DNA of 64,000 nucleotides from Bacteroidota bacterium (lineage in GTDB: Bacteria; Bacteroidota; Bacteroidia; Cytophagales; Cyclobacteriaceae), in assembly GCA_018267215.1 (NCBI GenBank), contig JAFDYX010000026.1, positions 1 through 64,000 on the forward strand, written 5' to 3'. A model generated the notes under the pieces. It saw only the letters and a list, made by a program, of their open reading frames with translations, was not told the DNA's origin and did no database searches. Shown in pieces: positions 25,707-35,318 of the stretch. A program made the translations under genes and the position numbers. Every line of letters begins with the position of its first letter. Within the stretch, counting starts at the first letter, position 1.

Positions 25707-25737
25707 TTTGAAAAAATGGCTCTGAGGTGTAGATTTG
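25707..25737 (+). promoter_or_regulatory. Promoter of the actABCDEF-cox operon
   Basis: TTTG (25707-25710), a 19-nt spacer and TAGATTTG (25730-25737) match the Bacteroidota housekeeping promoter TTTG-N19-TAnnTTTG exactly. It lies 20 bp before the actA ATG, giving a short leader. This is the best promoter match in the window. Confidence 0.75.
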
Positions 25738-25757
25738 TGCGGTTTCATTTATAGCGG

Positions 25758-27038
25758 ATGTCTAAACCTACCAAGATGAAGGAAAAATTAGTTGGTCTCT
25801 TCAAGTTACTCACCTTCGCTCTTTTCGTCTCTGTTACTACTGTTTCTTTAGCACAAGAAATCTCCAAAGACGCAGCCGTTATCAAGGCTGGCGAAGAGTT
25901 GTTCAATGGCAATTGTAAAGCTTGCCACCGGGTTAAACAAAAATTAGTTGGCCCTGCTTTGGCAGGCGTGGAAACACGGGTGCCATCTATCGCCTGGATT
26001 AAAAGCTGGGTGCGCAACTCGGCCAAAGTAATTGCCAGTGGCGATAAGTATGCAAACAACATATTTAATGAGTATAGCAAAAGCCCGATGACGGCTTTTA
26101 CCAGTTATACCGATGATCAGATCATGAGCATTTTGGCTTATGTAAAATCAGAAGCCGATAAACCCGATGCCGCACCGGCCGCTTCACCCGCAGCAGGAGC
26201 TGATGGAGGCAACCAACCCGGTGTGCCTTCCGGCTATTTAGACGTTATTATGGGCGGGATGATTGTAATCCTGATCCTGATGCTCGTCATCTTGGGGTTG
26301 ATCAGCAATACACTGAAAAGGTATTTGAATGAAAAACAACTGGGTGAAGAAGACAAAGAGATTGTAAACAGCCCCTACACATTGGGTGGTTTTGTAAAAA
26401 GCCCCGGCTTTATTTTCTTAGTTGTATTTTTGGTAGGGGCTATCACTTTCAAGACAGTAATAGACGGACTGTACTCTATAGGTATCCAACAAGGATATCA
26501 ACCGAAACAGCCCATTGCCTTTTCGCATAAACTGCATGCCGGAGCATACGAGATCAACTGCGTGTATTGCCATACCGGAGCTACCAAAGACAAACAAGCT
26601 AATATTCCTTCACCCAACATCTGCATGAACTGCCACTCGCAGATCAAAAAAGAGTCGCCCGAAATTCAGAAGATATATGCAGCCATCGGTTACGATGCCA
26701 AGACGGCATCATATACCGGAAAACAAAAGCCGATTGAGTGGGTACGTATCCACAACTTACCTGACTTAGCTTACTTCAACCATTCGCAACACTATAATGT
26801 AGCGGGTATCCAATGCCAAACCTGCCATGGCCCCATTGAAGAAATGGAAGTAGTGAAACAATACTCGTTGCTCACGATGGGCTGGTGCATAGATTGCCAT
26901 CGCAAAACCGATGTCAACACGCAAGGCAATGCTTATTACGATAAGCTGGTACAAGTACACAATGCAGCAAAAGGCAGTAAATCAAAAATGAAAGTGGAAG
27001 ACATTGGCGGGCTCGAGTGCTCTAAATGTCATTATTAA
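25758..27038 (+). CDS. actA: Alternative complex III subunit ActA, multiheme cytochrome c
   Basis: A 426-residue subunit of the quinol:cytochrome c oxidoreductase that replaces bc1 in this phylum. A signal peptide (about 11-32) is followed by a monoheme cytochrome c domain with CKACH (53-57) and a likely Met ligand in KSPMTAF, two membrane helices (about 162-185 and 214-235), and a periplasmic pentaheme domain with CVYCH, CMNCH, CQTCH, CIDCH and CSKCH. That makes six CxxCH motifs, one more than the pentaheme core known for ActA. It is first in the operon, 24 bp before actB. Confidence 0.95.
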   Translation: MSKPTKMKEKLVGLFKLLTFALFVSVTTVSLAQEISKDAAVIKAGEELFNGNCKACHRVKQKLVGPALAGVETRVPSIAWIKSWVRNSAKVIASGDKYANNIFNEYSKSPMTAFTSYTDDQIMSILAYVKSEADKPDAAPAASPAAGADGGNQPGVPSGYLDVIMGGMIVILILMLVILGLISNTLKRYLNEKQLGEEDKEIVNSPYTLGGFVKSPGFIFLVVFLVGAITFKTVIDGLYSIGIQQGYQPKQPIAFSHKLHAGAYEINCVYCHTGATKDKQANIPSPNICMNCHSQIKKESPEIQKIYAAIGYDAKTASYTGKQKPIEWVRIHNLPDLAYFNHSQHYNVAGIQCQTCHGPIEEMEVVKQYSLLTMGWCIDCHRKTDVNTQGNAYYDKLVQVHNAAKGSKSKMKVEDIGGLECSKCHY

Positions 27039-27062
27039 TAGAACCAATCCTATCATCTCATT

Positions 27063-30000
27063 ATGAGCGGAAATAAAAAGACATACTGGAAAGGGTTAGC
27101 CCAACTAAAGAATGATCCTAACTATGTAAAGCATGCCGACAACGAGTTTGTTGACTTGGGCGTAGCCGAAGACCCGGGACATTCCCGCAGGGATTTCCTT
27201 CGCATGATGGGCTTCAGCGTGGCAGTTGCTTCATTGGCAGCTTGCGAAGCACCCGTTAGAAAAGCGATCCCTTATATATCTAAACCAATAGATGTTGATC
27301 CGGGCATTCCCAATTACTATGCTTCTTCTTATGTAAACGGAGGCGACTACTGTAGCATCGTTGTAAAAGTTCGCGATGGCCGCCCGATTAAAGTAGAAGG
27401 CAATAGCTTATCTCCGGTAACACAGGGTGGTACCAGTGCTCAGGTAGAAGCCTCGGTTCTTTCGTTGTATGACAACTTCCGCCTTCGCGGCCCCCAAAAG
27501 GGAGATGCTAAAGCAGATTGGGAAACGATTGACAAAGAAGTTATTTCCAAGTTAGAAGAAGCAGCTGCCAAAGGAGCAGCCATACGGATTGTAAGCAACA
27601 CCATTTTAAGCCCGAGTACACTGGCGAGCATTGCTAAGTTTAAAGCTAAATACCCTACTACTGAACACATTCAATACGATCAGGTGTCGGCCTATGGCAT
27701 AGCTAAAGCCAATGAAGAGAATTTCGGTAAAGCTTTTATACCATCTTACGATTTCAGTAAAGCCAAAACAATTGTCAGCATTGATGCCGACTTTTTAGGT
27801 ACTTGGGTATCCCCGATCGAGTTTACCAAACAATATGCAACCACCCGTGTGGTGAATGAAGATAAGCGTGAGATGTCGCGGCATTATCAGTTTGAGTCAA
27901 ACCTGTCTATGACTGGCGCTAATGCAGATTACCGCACCATGATCAAACCTTCCCAGTTGGGGCTGATAGCAGCACAGTTATATAACTTGGTTGCGGTAAA
28001 GGCTGGCAAGTCGGCATTAGCTGCCGGTATAGAGAAGGTAGCCAATTTAGAAAAAGCGGCCGAAGAACTGTGGAGCAACAAAGGTAGCGCGTTGGTGGTT
28101 TGCGGATCGAACGACAAAGCAGTACAGATAGTAGTCAACGGCATCAATGATATGTTGGGTAGCTATGGCTCAACAATCAATACAAGTTTGCCGGTAAACT
28201 TCCGTAAAGGAAATGACGAGGCCATGGCAGCTTTTGTAAATGACGCCAAAGAAGGTAAGTTGGGTGCTGTCATCTTTTACAATTGCAATCCGGTTTATGA
28301 TTATCCTACCGGAGAAGAGTTGGGCAACGCATTAAAAAATATATCGCTTACCGTTTCTACTTCTTACACGCCCGATGAGACGGCTTCAGCTTCGGCTTAC
28401 ATGGCTCCCGACCATCATTACTTAGAGTCTTGGAATGATTTTGAACCCAAACCAAATTCGTATAGCTTATCACAGCCGGCCATTACGCCCATATTTAGAA
28501 CACGCCAGGCACAGGTGAGTTTATTGACTTGGGCTGGCGAAAAAGTAGAAGATTATTTTAACGTACTGCAGGAAAACTGGAAAACATGGTTTGCAGAGAA
28601 AGGAACTGATTTTCAAACCTTTTGGGATAAATGCTTGTACGAAGGCGTCTATCAATCGAACACAGTAAAGGTTGTAGAAAGCCCGAAAGGAAAAGAGAAG
28701 GGGAAAGAAAAAACACCTGCAACAGAGAAAGCCTTAACCTATACAGGCAAGGAGCAAGAAGCAGCCACCTCCATAGCATCTAATTACAAAGCCACCAGCG
28801 ATGGTGTTGAGTTAGTGATTTATGAAAGCTATGGCGTTGGCAATGGCTCACAAGCCAATAATCCGTTATTGCAAGAGTTGCCCGATCCGATCACAAAAGC
28901 TGTGTGGGATCATTACGTAACCATCTCACAAAAAGATGCTACCAAGTGGGGAATAGACAATGATGCGGAAGGTAACACACAAAAAGTGAAACTGACGGCA
29001 AACGGAAAAACAGTTATCGTGGCAGCATTGGTTCAGCCCGGTCAGGCAGAAGGAACCGTTGGCATTGCGCTCGGATACGGAAGAACAAGAGTAGGCACGG
29101 TGGCACAAGGTATTGGCGTCAATGTTTATCCGCTTGTATCTAATCTGAATGGCTCGTTGAATTACAATGCTTCAACCGGAGTGCTCATTGAAAAAACCAA
29201 TGAAGATTTCCAGTTAGCTCAAACCCAGATACATCAAACCTACATGGGCAGGGAGAATGTAATACAGGAAGCTACGTTAGCAGAGTTTAAAGAAAACCCG
29301 GCAGCAGGAAGAGAGTATGCCAAAGTAACCAAGGGCGATGAAAGGGTAGATGCATCTACGGTGAGCATGTGGAAAGGCCACGCTTACCCCAACCACCATT
29401 GGGCAATGTCCATAGACCTGAATTCGTGTACCGGATGTGGTGCTTGTGTAGTAGCTTGTAATGTAGAAAATAACGTATCGCTGGTAGGCAAAGATGAAGT
29501 AATACGTAGGCGTGAAATGCACTGGCTGCGGATAGACCGCTATTACAGCAGCGATGCCGCACACGATGATTACAAAGGTTTAGAACAAGCAGCCGAAAAC
29601 CCGGAGGTAACATTCCAGCCGATGCTGTGCCAGCATTGCAATAATGCATCTTGCGAAACGGTTTGCCCGGTAGCGGCTACCACACACAGCACAGAGGGAT
29701 TAAACCAAATGACCTATAACCGTTGTATCGGTACACGTTATTGTGCCAACAACTGTCCTTATAAAGTACGCAGGTTTAACTGGTTTAAGTATCACGACAA
29801 CCAGAAATTCTATCAGTCTAACCCGGCCATGAATACCGATCTTGGAAGGATGGTATTGAACCCGGACGTAACCGTACGCTCGCGCGGTGTAATGGAAAAA
29901 TGCTCGTTCTGCATACAACGTATTCAGGCAGGGAAACTGAATGCCAAACGAGAGCGCAGAGAGGTAAAGGATGGCGAAGTGGTAACCGCTTGCCAGGCTT

Positions 30001-30254
30001 CTTGTACTTCGGGCGCTATTGTATTTGGCGATATCAATAACCCGGAAAGTGCGATTAGCAAACTGTTAAAAATAGATCACTACATCGAAGTTAAAAAAGA
30101 GGACGGCACGAAAGAAAAAGTGTTTAACCACACAATTGATAAAAAGATAGGCAACCCCCGTGCTTACCGTGTATTGGAAGAACTGGGAGAAAAGCCTAAC
30201 GTCTTTTACTTAACCAAGATCAGGAACAAAGACAAAGCAGTTGAAAAGGCTTAA
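27063..30254 (+). CDS. actB: Alternative complex III subunit ActB, molybdopterin-like and Fe-S protein
   Basis: A 1063-residue periplasm-facing subunit made of an N-terminal molybdopterin-oxidoreductase-like part without evident cofactor role and a C-terminal ferredoxin-like part. The N-terminus has a Tat-type SRRDFLRMMG (41-50) followed by LAAC with Cys61, suggesting lipid anchoring. Cysteine groups for Fe-S clusters are seen in CTGCGACVVAC, CQHCNNASCETVCP, CIGTRYCANNCP and CSFCIQ. In this family the clusters carry electrons from the quinol site to the ActA hemes. A low-complexity Lys/Glu-rich linker occurs at about 545-565. Confidence 0.96.
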   Translation: MSGNKKTYWKGLAQLKNDPNYVKHADNEFVDLGVAEDPGHSRRDFLRMMGFSVAVASLAACEAPVRKAIPYISKPIDVDPGIPNYYASSYVNGGDYCSIVVKVRDGRPIKVEGNSLSPVTQGGTSAQVEASVLSLYDNFRLRGPQKGDAKADWETIDKEVISKLEEAAAKGAAIRIVSNTILSPSTLASIAKFKAKYPTTEHIQYDQVSAYGIAKANEENFGKAFIPSYDFSKAKTIVSIDADFLGTWVSPIEFTKQYATTRVVNEDKREMSRHYQFESNLSMTGANADYRTMIKPSQLGLIAAQLYNLVAVKAGKSALAAGIEKVANLEKAAEELWSNKGSALVVCGSNDKAVQIVVNGINDMLGSYGSTINTSLPVNFRKGNDEAMAAFVNDAKEGKLGAVIFYNCNPVYDYPTGEELGNALKNISLTVSTSYTPDETASASAYMAPDHHYLESWNDFEPKPNSYSLSQPAITPIFRTRQAQVSLLTWAGEKVEDYFNVLQENWKTWFAEKGTDFQTFWDKCLYEGVYQSNTVKVVESPKGKEKGKEKTPATEKALTYTGKEQEAATSIASNYKATSDGVELVIYESYGVGNGSQANNPLLQELPDPITKAVWDHYVTISQKDATKWGIDNDAEGNTQKVKLTANGKTVIVAALVQPGQAEGTVGIALGYGRTRVGTVAQGIGVNVYPLVSNLNGSLNYNASTGVLIEKTNEDFQLAQTQIHQTYMGRENVIQEATLAEFKENPAAGREYAKVTKGDERVDASTVSMWKGHAYPNHHWAMSIDLNSCTGCGACVVACNVENNVSLVGKDEVIRRREMHWLRIDRYYSSDAAHDDYKGLEQAAENPEVTFQPMLCQHCNNASCETVCPVAATTHSTEGLNQMTYNRCIGTRYCANNCPYKVRRFNWFKYHDNQKFYQSNPAMNTDLGRMVLNPDVTVRSRGVMEKCSFCIQRIQAGKLNAKRERREVKDGEVVTACQASCTSGAIVFGDINNPESAISKLLKIDHYIEVKKEDGTKEKVFNHTIDKKIGNPRAYRVLEELGEKPNVFYLTKIRNKDKAVEKA

Positions 30255-30298
30255 TTAATTTATTGAATTCAGTTCAAAACGAATAACGACCAACGAAC

Positions 30299-31669
30299 AT
30301 GCAAGTAACCTCATCAATACGCGAACCCCTGATAACCGGAGGAAAAACCGTTCGTGATGTTTCGGAAGACATCAGCAGGCAAGTAGAAGGAAAACCCACA
30401 AACTTGTGGTGGGTAGCTTTTGGCATTTCATCTATCTTGTTACTCTTTGGCGCTTACTGTTTTTGGATTTTGCTGTGGGATGGCGTAGGCGTGTGGGGGC
30501 TTAACAAAACAATAGGATGGGCGTGGGATATTACCAACTTTGTGTGGTGGGTCGGTATTGGTCATGCCGGTACTTTGATTTCCGCAATCTTATTACTATT
30601 CCGCCAACGCTGGCGTATGTCTATTAACAGGGCTGCGGAAGCTATGACAATTTTTGCTGTGATCTGTGCCGCCACATTTCCATTGGCACACATGGGACGT
30701 CTGTGGATTGGCCCGGTATGGTCACTGCCGCTTCCCAACACGTTTGGCTCTCTGTGGGTAAACTTTAACTCACCTTTGTTATGGGACGTGTTTGCTATCT
30801 CCACTTATTTTTCAGTATCGTTACTCTTCTGGTACATGGGGCTGATCCCTGATTTTGCCGTTATTCGCGACAGAGCAGTACGCACAGGTCATAATGTACG
30901 GGCAGCTATTTATAATGCCATGAGTTTTGGTTGGAGCGGTGGTGCTAAAGCGTGGATGCGCTATGAGTCAGTAGCACTGATTTTAGCAGGTCTATCAACA
31001 CCCCTTGTTTTGTCTGTTCACACCATTGTGTCAATGGACTTTGCCACTTCTGTAATCCCCGGTTGGCATGCTACCATTTTTCCTCCCTACTTTGTGGCAG
31101 GAGCTATTTTTTCAGGGTTTGCCATGGTACTCACCTTATTGCTCATCACCCGTAAATTATTCCGCTTGGAGGATTACATTACAATTTACCATGTAGAGTT
31201 GATGAACATTATCATTATCATAACAGGCTCAATCGTGGGGATAGCTTATATCACAGAATTTTTTATCGCTTGGTACGGACAAGTGCCGGCCGAACAATAC
31301 ACATTTATTAACCGAGCCTTCGGCCCTTACTGGTGGGCTTATGCCTCGATGATGACGTGCAATGTAATCTCACCACAACTTTTCTGGTTTAAGAAAATCA
31401 GAACGAATTTAGTATCAACATTTGTTATCTCAATCATTGTTAATATCGGTATGTGGTTCGAACGTTTTGTGATTATTGCCACATCTATTCACCGCGACTT
31501 TTTACCATCCAGTTGGTCAATGTTCTACCCGACCATGTATGATGTAGGACAGTATATTTTTACCTTTGGGTTGTTCTTCTGTGCCTTCCTGTTGTTTGCG
31601 AAGTACTTTCCTGTTATCAATATGGCGGAAGTTAAAAGCATTTTAAAATCAACATCTGAAAAGAAATAG
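30299..31669 (+). CDS. actC: Alternative complex III subunit ActC, NrfD/PsrC-like membrane protein
   Basis: A 456-residue integral membrane protein with about ten helices of the NrfD/PsrC (polysulfide reductase) family; it forms the quinol-oxidising membrane part of alternative complex III. Features include the conserved [21 protein letters not shown] stretch early in the protein, which holds His and Arg residues typical of the quinone site. It follows actB by 44 bp and is separated from actD by 4 bp, consistent with one operon. Confidence 0.96.
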   Translation: MQVTSSIREPLITGGKTVRDVSEDISRQVEGKPTNLWWVAFGISSILLLFGAYCFWILLWDGVGVWGLNKTIGWAWDITNFVWWVGIGHAGTLISAILLLFRQRWRMSINRAAEAMTIFAVICAATFPLAHMGRLWIGPVWSLPLPNTFGSLWVNFNSPLLWDVFAISTYFSVSLLFWYMGLIPDFAVIRDRAVRTGHNVRAAIYNAMSFGWSGGAKAWMRYESVALILAGLSTPLVLSVHTIVSMDFATSVIPGWHATIFPPYFVAGAIFSGFAMVLTLLLITRKLFRLEDYITIYHVELMNIIIIITGSIVGIAYITEFFIAWYGQVPAEQYTFINRAFGPYWWAYASMMTCNVISPQLFWFKKIRTNLVSTFVISIIVNIGMWFERFVIIATSIHRDFLPSSWSMFYPTMYDVGQYIFTFGLFFCAFLLFAKYFPVINMAEVKSILKSTSEKK

Positions 31670-31673
31670 AGAT

Positions 31674-32198
31674 ATGCAAAGCAATAAAAATTTTGTAGTC
31701 GGAATTTTTGATGATGAAGACGTGTTGCTTCATGCCGTAGAAAAAATACGCCACAGTGGTGTACGGATTGATGAAGTATATTCTCCCTTCCCTGTTCACG
31801 GACTGGATGATGCCTTGGGTTACCGTAGGACTCGCCTTCCCATCGCTTCGTTTATGTTCGGCTTGATGGGTACAATTCTGGCTCTCTTTACACAAACATG
31901 GATGCTGGGATACGATTGGCCAATGGATATTGGCGGAAAAAACTATGCCTCATTACCTCCGTTTATCCCCGTTACTTTTGAGTTTACGGTGCTTTGTGCT
32001 TCGTGGGGATTAGTCATAACTTTTTTAATCGTGAGCAACATGAAGCCTTATTCCTGGCCTCGTTCTTATGACATCCGCAGCACAGACGACAAGCATGTGA
32101 TGGCCATTGACTTAGCTCACAATAAAATGAGTAAAGATGAGATTGGCCGGGTATTGAAAGAAAATGGAGCATCAGAAGTTAATGAAAAGAATTTTTAA
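31674..32198 (+). CDS. actD: Alternative complex III subunit ActD (DUF3341)
   Basis: A 174-residue subunit of the DUF3341 family. The cytosolic N-terminal domain (about 1-50, KNFVVGIFDDEDVLLHAVEK) is followed by two membrane helices (about 58-80 and 100-122) and a cytosolic C-terminal tail. It has no cofactor and is a structural subunit of ACIII. Spacing of 4 bp from actC and 3 bp to the next possible start supports translational coupling. Confidence 0.94.
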   Translation: MQSNKNFVVGIFDDEDVLLHAVEKIRHSGVRIDEVYSPFPVHGLDDALGYRRTRLPIASFMFGLMGTILALFTQTWMLGYDWPMDIGGKNYASLPPFIPVTFEFTVLCASWGLVITFLIVSNMKPYSWPRSYDIRSTDDKHVMAIDLAHNKMSKDEIGRVLKENGASEVNEKNF

Positions 32199-32207
32199 TT
32201 CGTGAAT

Positions 32208-32861
32208 ATGCGTTTGATAGCAATTGTAGTATGGAGTGCATCTGCCTCGGTTTTTTTAGCCGGCTGCAAAGCAGGTGGCGATTATCAAGGTACAGAGTAT
32301 GCACCTAACATGTATCATTCAGTGGCTTATGAGCCGCTGTCGCAAATTACAGATCAGAATGCCGGATGGTATTTCAATGCACTAGATGCCAGAACGGGAG
32401 AGTTTTATAACTCTAATCCGTATAACCCTCATAAAATGAACCTGCGCCAGCCACCCAAGCACGTGGTAAGGAGAAACGCACATGGCTGGTTGCCCTATCG
32501 TGGCACAGACGACACCACCGGCCTCCGGTTAGCTAACCGGCTGGTAAACCCTTACGAGGCAACACCCGAAGTGTTGGATCGAGGCAAGGTTTTATTCGAA
32601 ACATATTGCAAGCATTGCCACGGTGCCAAAGGTGGGGGAGATGGAAAGGTGGCTCAGGGGGTTAAAATTGATGGCGTAGAACATAGCTCTTATCCCGGGG
32701 TGGCCAACCTGAAAGGAGATGCTTATAAAACGATTACTGAAGGGCACATCTTTCATGTAATTACCTATGGCAAAGGACTGATGGGCGCACACGGTTCGCA
32801 AGTAAGCGAAGAAGACCGATGGAAAATTGCCAAGTATGTAAAAGAACTTCAGAAGAATTGA
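32208..32861 (+). CDS. actE: Alternative complex III subunit ActE, lipoprotein monoheme cytochrome c
   Basis: A 217-residue cytochrome c. A lipoprotein signal ends in VFLAGCKAG, and a single heme motif sits in ETYCKHCHGAKG with a likely Met ligand in the GKGLMGAHG segment. It should accept electrons from ActA and pass them to the oxidase. An in-frame GTG two codons upstream (32202) is a possible alternative start; ATG was preferred. Gene order and size match ActE. Confidence 0.95.
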   Translation: MRLIAIVVWSASASVFLAGCKAGGDYQGTEYAPNMYHSVAYEPLSQITDQNAGWYFNALDARTGEFYNSNPYNPHKMNLRQPPKHVVRRNAHGWLPYRGTDDTTGLRLANRLVNPYEATPEVLDRGKVLFETYCKHCHGAKGGGDGKVAQGVKIDGVEHSSYPGVANLKGDAYKTITEGHIFHVITYGKGLMGAHGSQVSEEDRWKIAKYVKELQKN

Positions 32862-32880
32862 TTTATAAAACTGCACACCA

Positions 32881-34227
32881 ATGATTGCTGACGAAAAATA
32901 CGACTTCAAATCGCAGACCAAAACCAAGCTTTTTATTCTTGGTGCTGTGGGGCTTCTTTTTTTGATCGTGGGAATTTTTATGGCCAAAAATTCGGGAGGC
33001 CACGAAGAACATCACGCATCCACAGAAATTTCAAAGACACTGACTGCCAGTGTAGCGCCCCAAGAGGCAGATCACCAGATGGCTGCTGCCGAAGAACATC
33101 ATGGAAGCCCTGTTTGGTTGAAAAGGGTTTATGCTGCTGTTTGGCATAACAACATATTTTTTATAGGACTTGGAATAATAGGTTTGTTTTTTGTGGCCAT
33201 ACAGTATGCTGCACAAGCCGGCTGGTCTGCCCCGATTAAACGCATACCGCTAGCCATGGGAAGTTGGATTCTAGTAGGTGGTATTATCATGATTTTAGTA
33301 TGGTTTGTGGCGAAGTCTGATATCTTTCATTGGACACATGCAGATTTGTTCGATAAATCCAGTAAATCGTACGACCCTATTATAGATGGAAAAGGAGGGT
33401 TCTTTTATTGGCCATTACAACATGGTGGATTTCCGATCTTCTTCTTTTTAAGAATGGTTTTGTTTTTTGGCTTGTGGTATCTCTTTTTTGCCTGGATTAA
33501 AAAAGAAATGCTGGCAGAAGATTTGAATGGTGGATCAACACATTGGTTTAAAGCCAGAAAATTTTCAGCCATCTTTTTAGTGATTTTTGCAGTATCCTCA
33601 TCTATAGCAGCTTGGGATTGGGTGATGAGCATAGATACACACTGGTACAGCACCATGTTCGGTTGGTATGTATTTGCCAGCTGGTGGGTAACAGGATTGA
33701 CAGCAATAACGCTCATTGTTATTTATCTGAAAGATGCCGGATACCTGAAGGTAGTAAACGCTAATCACCTGCATGACTTAGGTAAATTTATTTTTGCATT
33801 CAGTATTTTCTGGACTTATATCTGGTTTGGTCAGTTTTTGTTGATCTACTATGCCAACATCCCTGAAGAAACTATTTACTTCATCAATCAGATGCACACG
33901 GCTCCATATAACTGGATATTTTATGCTAATCTGTTTTTAAATTTTGTCTTCCCCTTCCTATTGCTAATGACTCGCGATTCCAAGCGACACGAATCTATGT
34001 TGAAGGTAGTTTGCTTTATTGTGATTATCGGACATTGGTTTGATTTTTATAACATGGTAACCCCCGGTGTCATGAAACTTGAGGGAGGCATGGGCTTTTT
34101 GGAAATTGGCATGGGTTTGATATTTACGGTTGTATTCTTATTCGTGGTGTTAAGTGCACTTTCAAAAATGCAATTAGTGGCCAAGCACCATCCTTTTATG
34201 GAAGAAAGTTTACATTATCATATTTAA
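32881..34227 (+). CDS. actF: Alternative complex III subunit ActF
   Basis: A 448-residue membrane protein with about ten helices, related to ActC/NrfD in fold. The N-terminal helix (about 18-38) is followed by a His-rich soluble loop (GGHEEHHAS) and the helical bundle. Like ActC it faces the quinol pool, but whether it binds quinol is not settled. It is the last act gene, 23 bp before coxB. Confidence 0.94.
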   Translation: MIADEKYDFKSQTKTKLFILGAVGLLFLIVGIFMAKNSGGHEEHHASTEISKTLTASVAPQEADHQMAAAEEHHGSPVWLKRVYAAVWHNNIFFIGLGIIGLFFVAIQYAAQAGWSAPIKRIPLAMGSWILVGGIIMILVWFVAKSDIFHWTHADLFDKSSKSYDPIIDGKGGFFYWPLQHGGFPIFFFLRMVLFFGLWYLFFAWIKKEMLAEDLNGGSTHWFKARKFSAIFLVIFAVSSSIAAWDWVMSIDTHWYSTMFGWYVFASWWVTGLTAITLIVIYLKDAGYLKVVNANHLHDLGKFIFAFSIFWTYIWFGQFLLIYYANIPEETIYFINQMHTAPYNWIFYANLFLNFVFPFLLLMTRDSKRHESMLKVVCFIVIIGHWFDFYNMVTPGVMKLEGGMGFLEIGMGLIFTVVFLFVVLSALSKMQLVAKHHPFMEESLHYHI

Positions 34228-34250
34228 GCATACTTTAAAAAGACGACATT

Positions 34251-35315
34251 ATGAATATGATTATTGGTTTGGGGGTTGTTTTGGTAATAGGCATCCTGCT
34301 TATGATTTTCCGGATAGGAAGACTCATGGATGTAGCCAAAGAAAAGAAAGAAGATAATTCTTGGAATAACATCAATGCTATTTTGCTCCTGATCTTCATG
34401 ATCCTTGGGTTGGGCTGGTTTTATTATTATTCATTTAAACATTTCAGCTCGTATGATCTCCCTGTAGCTTCTGAGCATGGTGTAGCCACTGATAATTTAT
34501 TTTGGATCACCATGGCGATTACCGTTGTTGCATTTACGGTCATTTTTATCGCTATGTTTTGGTTTACCTACATTTATCGGTACGATAAAAATAGAAGAGC
34601 AGCCTTTTTTGCCGACAACCATTATTTGGAAATTATTTGGACTGCTATTCCGGCCATTGTTTTGGCATTACTCATCATTAAAGGATTGCGGGTGTGGGGC
34701 GATATTACCGGCCCTGCCTCGAAAGATGCATACATTATTGAAATGGTGGGACAGCAGTTTGCATGGACAGCCCGATACCCAGGGGTAAAAGACAGAGAAC
34801 TGGGACATCAAAATTACAAATTGATTGATGCGTCTAACGAATTTGGTTTAGACCTGACCGACAAAAATTCTTTTGATGACTTTAAGTCGCTGACTTTGTA
34901 TTTGCCTAAAGGCAAAGAAGTGTTGTTGAAGATACGGGCAAAGGATGTTATTCACAGCGTATTTCTGCCCCACTTCAGAGTAAAGATGGATGCGGTGCCC
35001 GGTATGGAAACTCAATTTAAGTTTACACCCACAAAAACAACAGAAGAAATGCGCACAGAAACAGGTAATGCTAATTTCAATTATGAAATGGCTTGTACTG
35101 AGCTTTGTGGACGCGGACACTTCTCTATGCGTTTTCCGGTAGTGGTAGTGGAGCCCGATGAGTATGAAAAATGGATGGCAGCACAAGAGTCATGGCTCAA
35201 GCAAAATCCAGACTACATGAAATATGTGCCGGATAATTTGAAAGATGCAGCAGCTATTAAAGCCGGATTACCAATAAATGGAATACAAGCAACTAATTCA
35301 GTTTCACTGAAATAA
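34251..35315 (+). CDS. coxB: Cytochrome c oxidase subunit II
   Basis: A 354-residue subunit with two or three N-terminal membrane helices and a periplasmic cupredoxin domain that carries the CuA centre. CuA ligands are visible in IHSVFLPHFRV (His) and CTELCGRGHFSM (two Cys, Glu, His, Met). There is no C-terminal cytochrome c fusion, so the enzyme is aa3 rather than caa3 and must take electrons from ActE or another cytochrome. The N-terminal extension with an extra helix is common in this phylum. Confidence 0.96.
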   Translation: MNMIIGLGVVLVIGILLMIFRIGRLMDVAKEKKEDNSWNNINAILLLIFMILGLGWFYYYSFKHFSSYDLPVASEHGVATDNLFWITMAITVVAFTVIFIAMFWFTYIYRYDKNRRAAFFADNHYLEIIWTAIPAIVLALLIIKGLRVWGDITGPASKDAYIIEMVGQQFAWTARYPGVKDRELGHQNYKLIDASNEFGLDLTDKNSFDDFKSLTLYLPKGKEVLLKIRAKDVIHSVFLPHFRVKMDAVPGMETQFKFTPTKTTEEMRTETGNANFNYEMACTELCGRGHFSMRFPVVVVEPDEYEKWMAAQESWLKQNPDYMKYVPDNLKDAAAIKAGLPINGIQATNSVSLK

Positions 35316-35318
35316 ATT

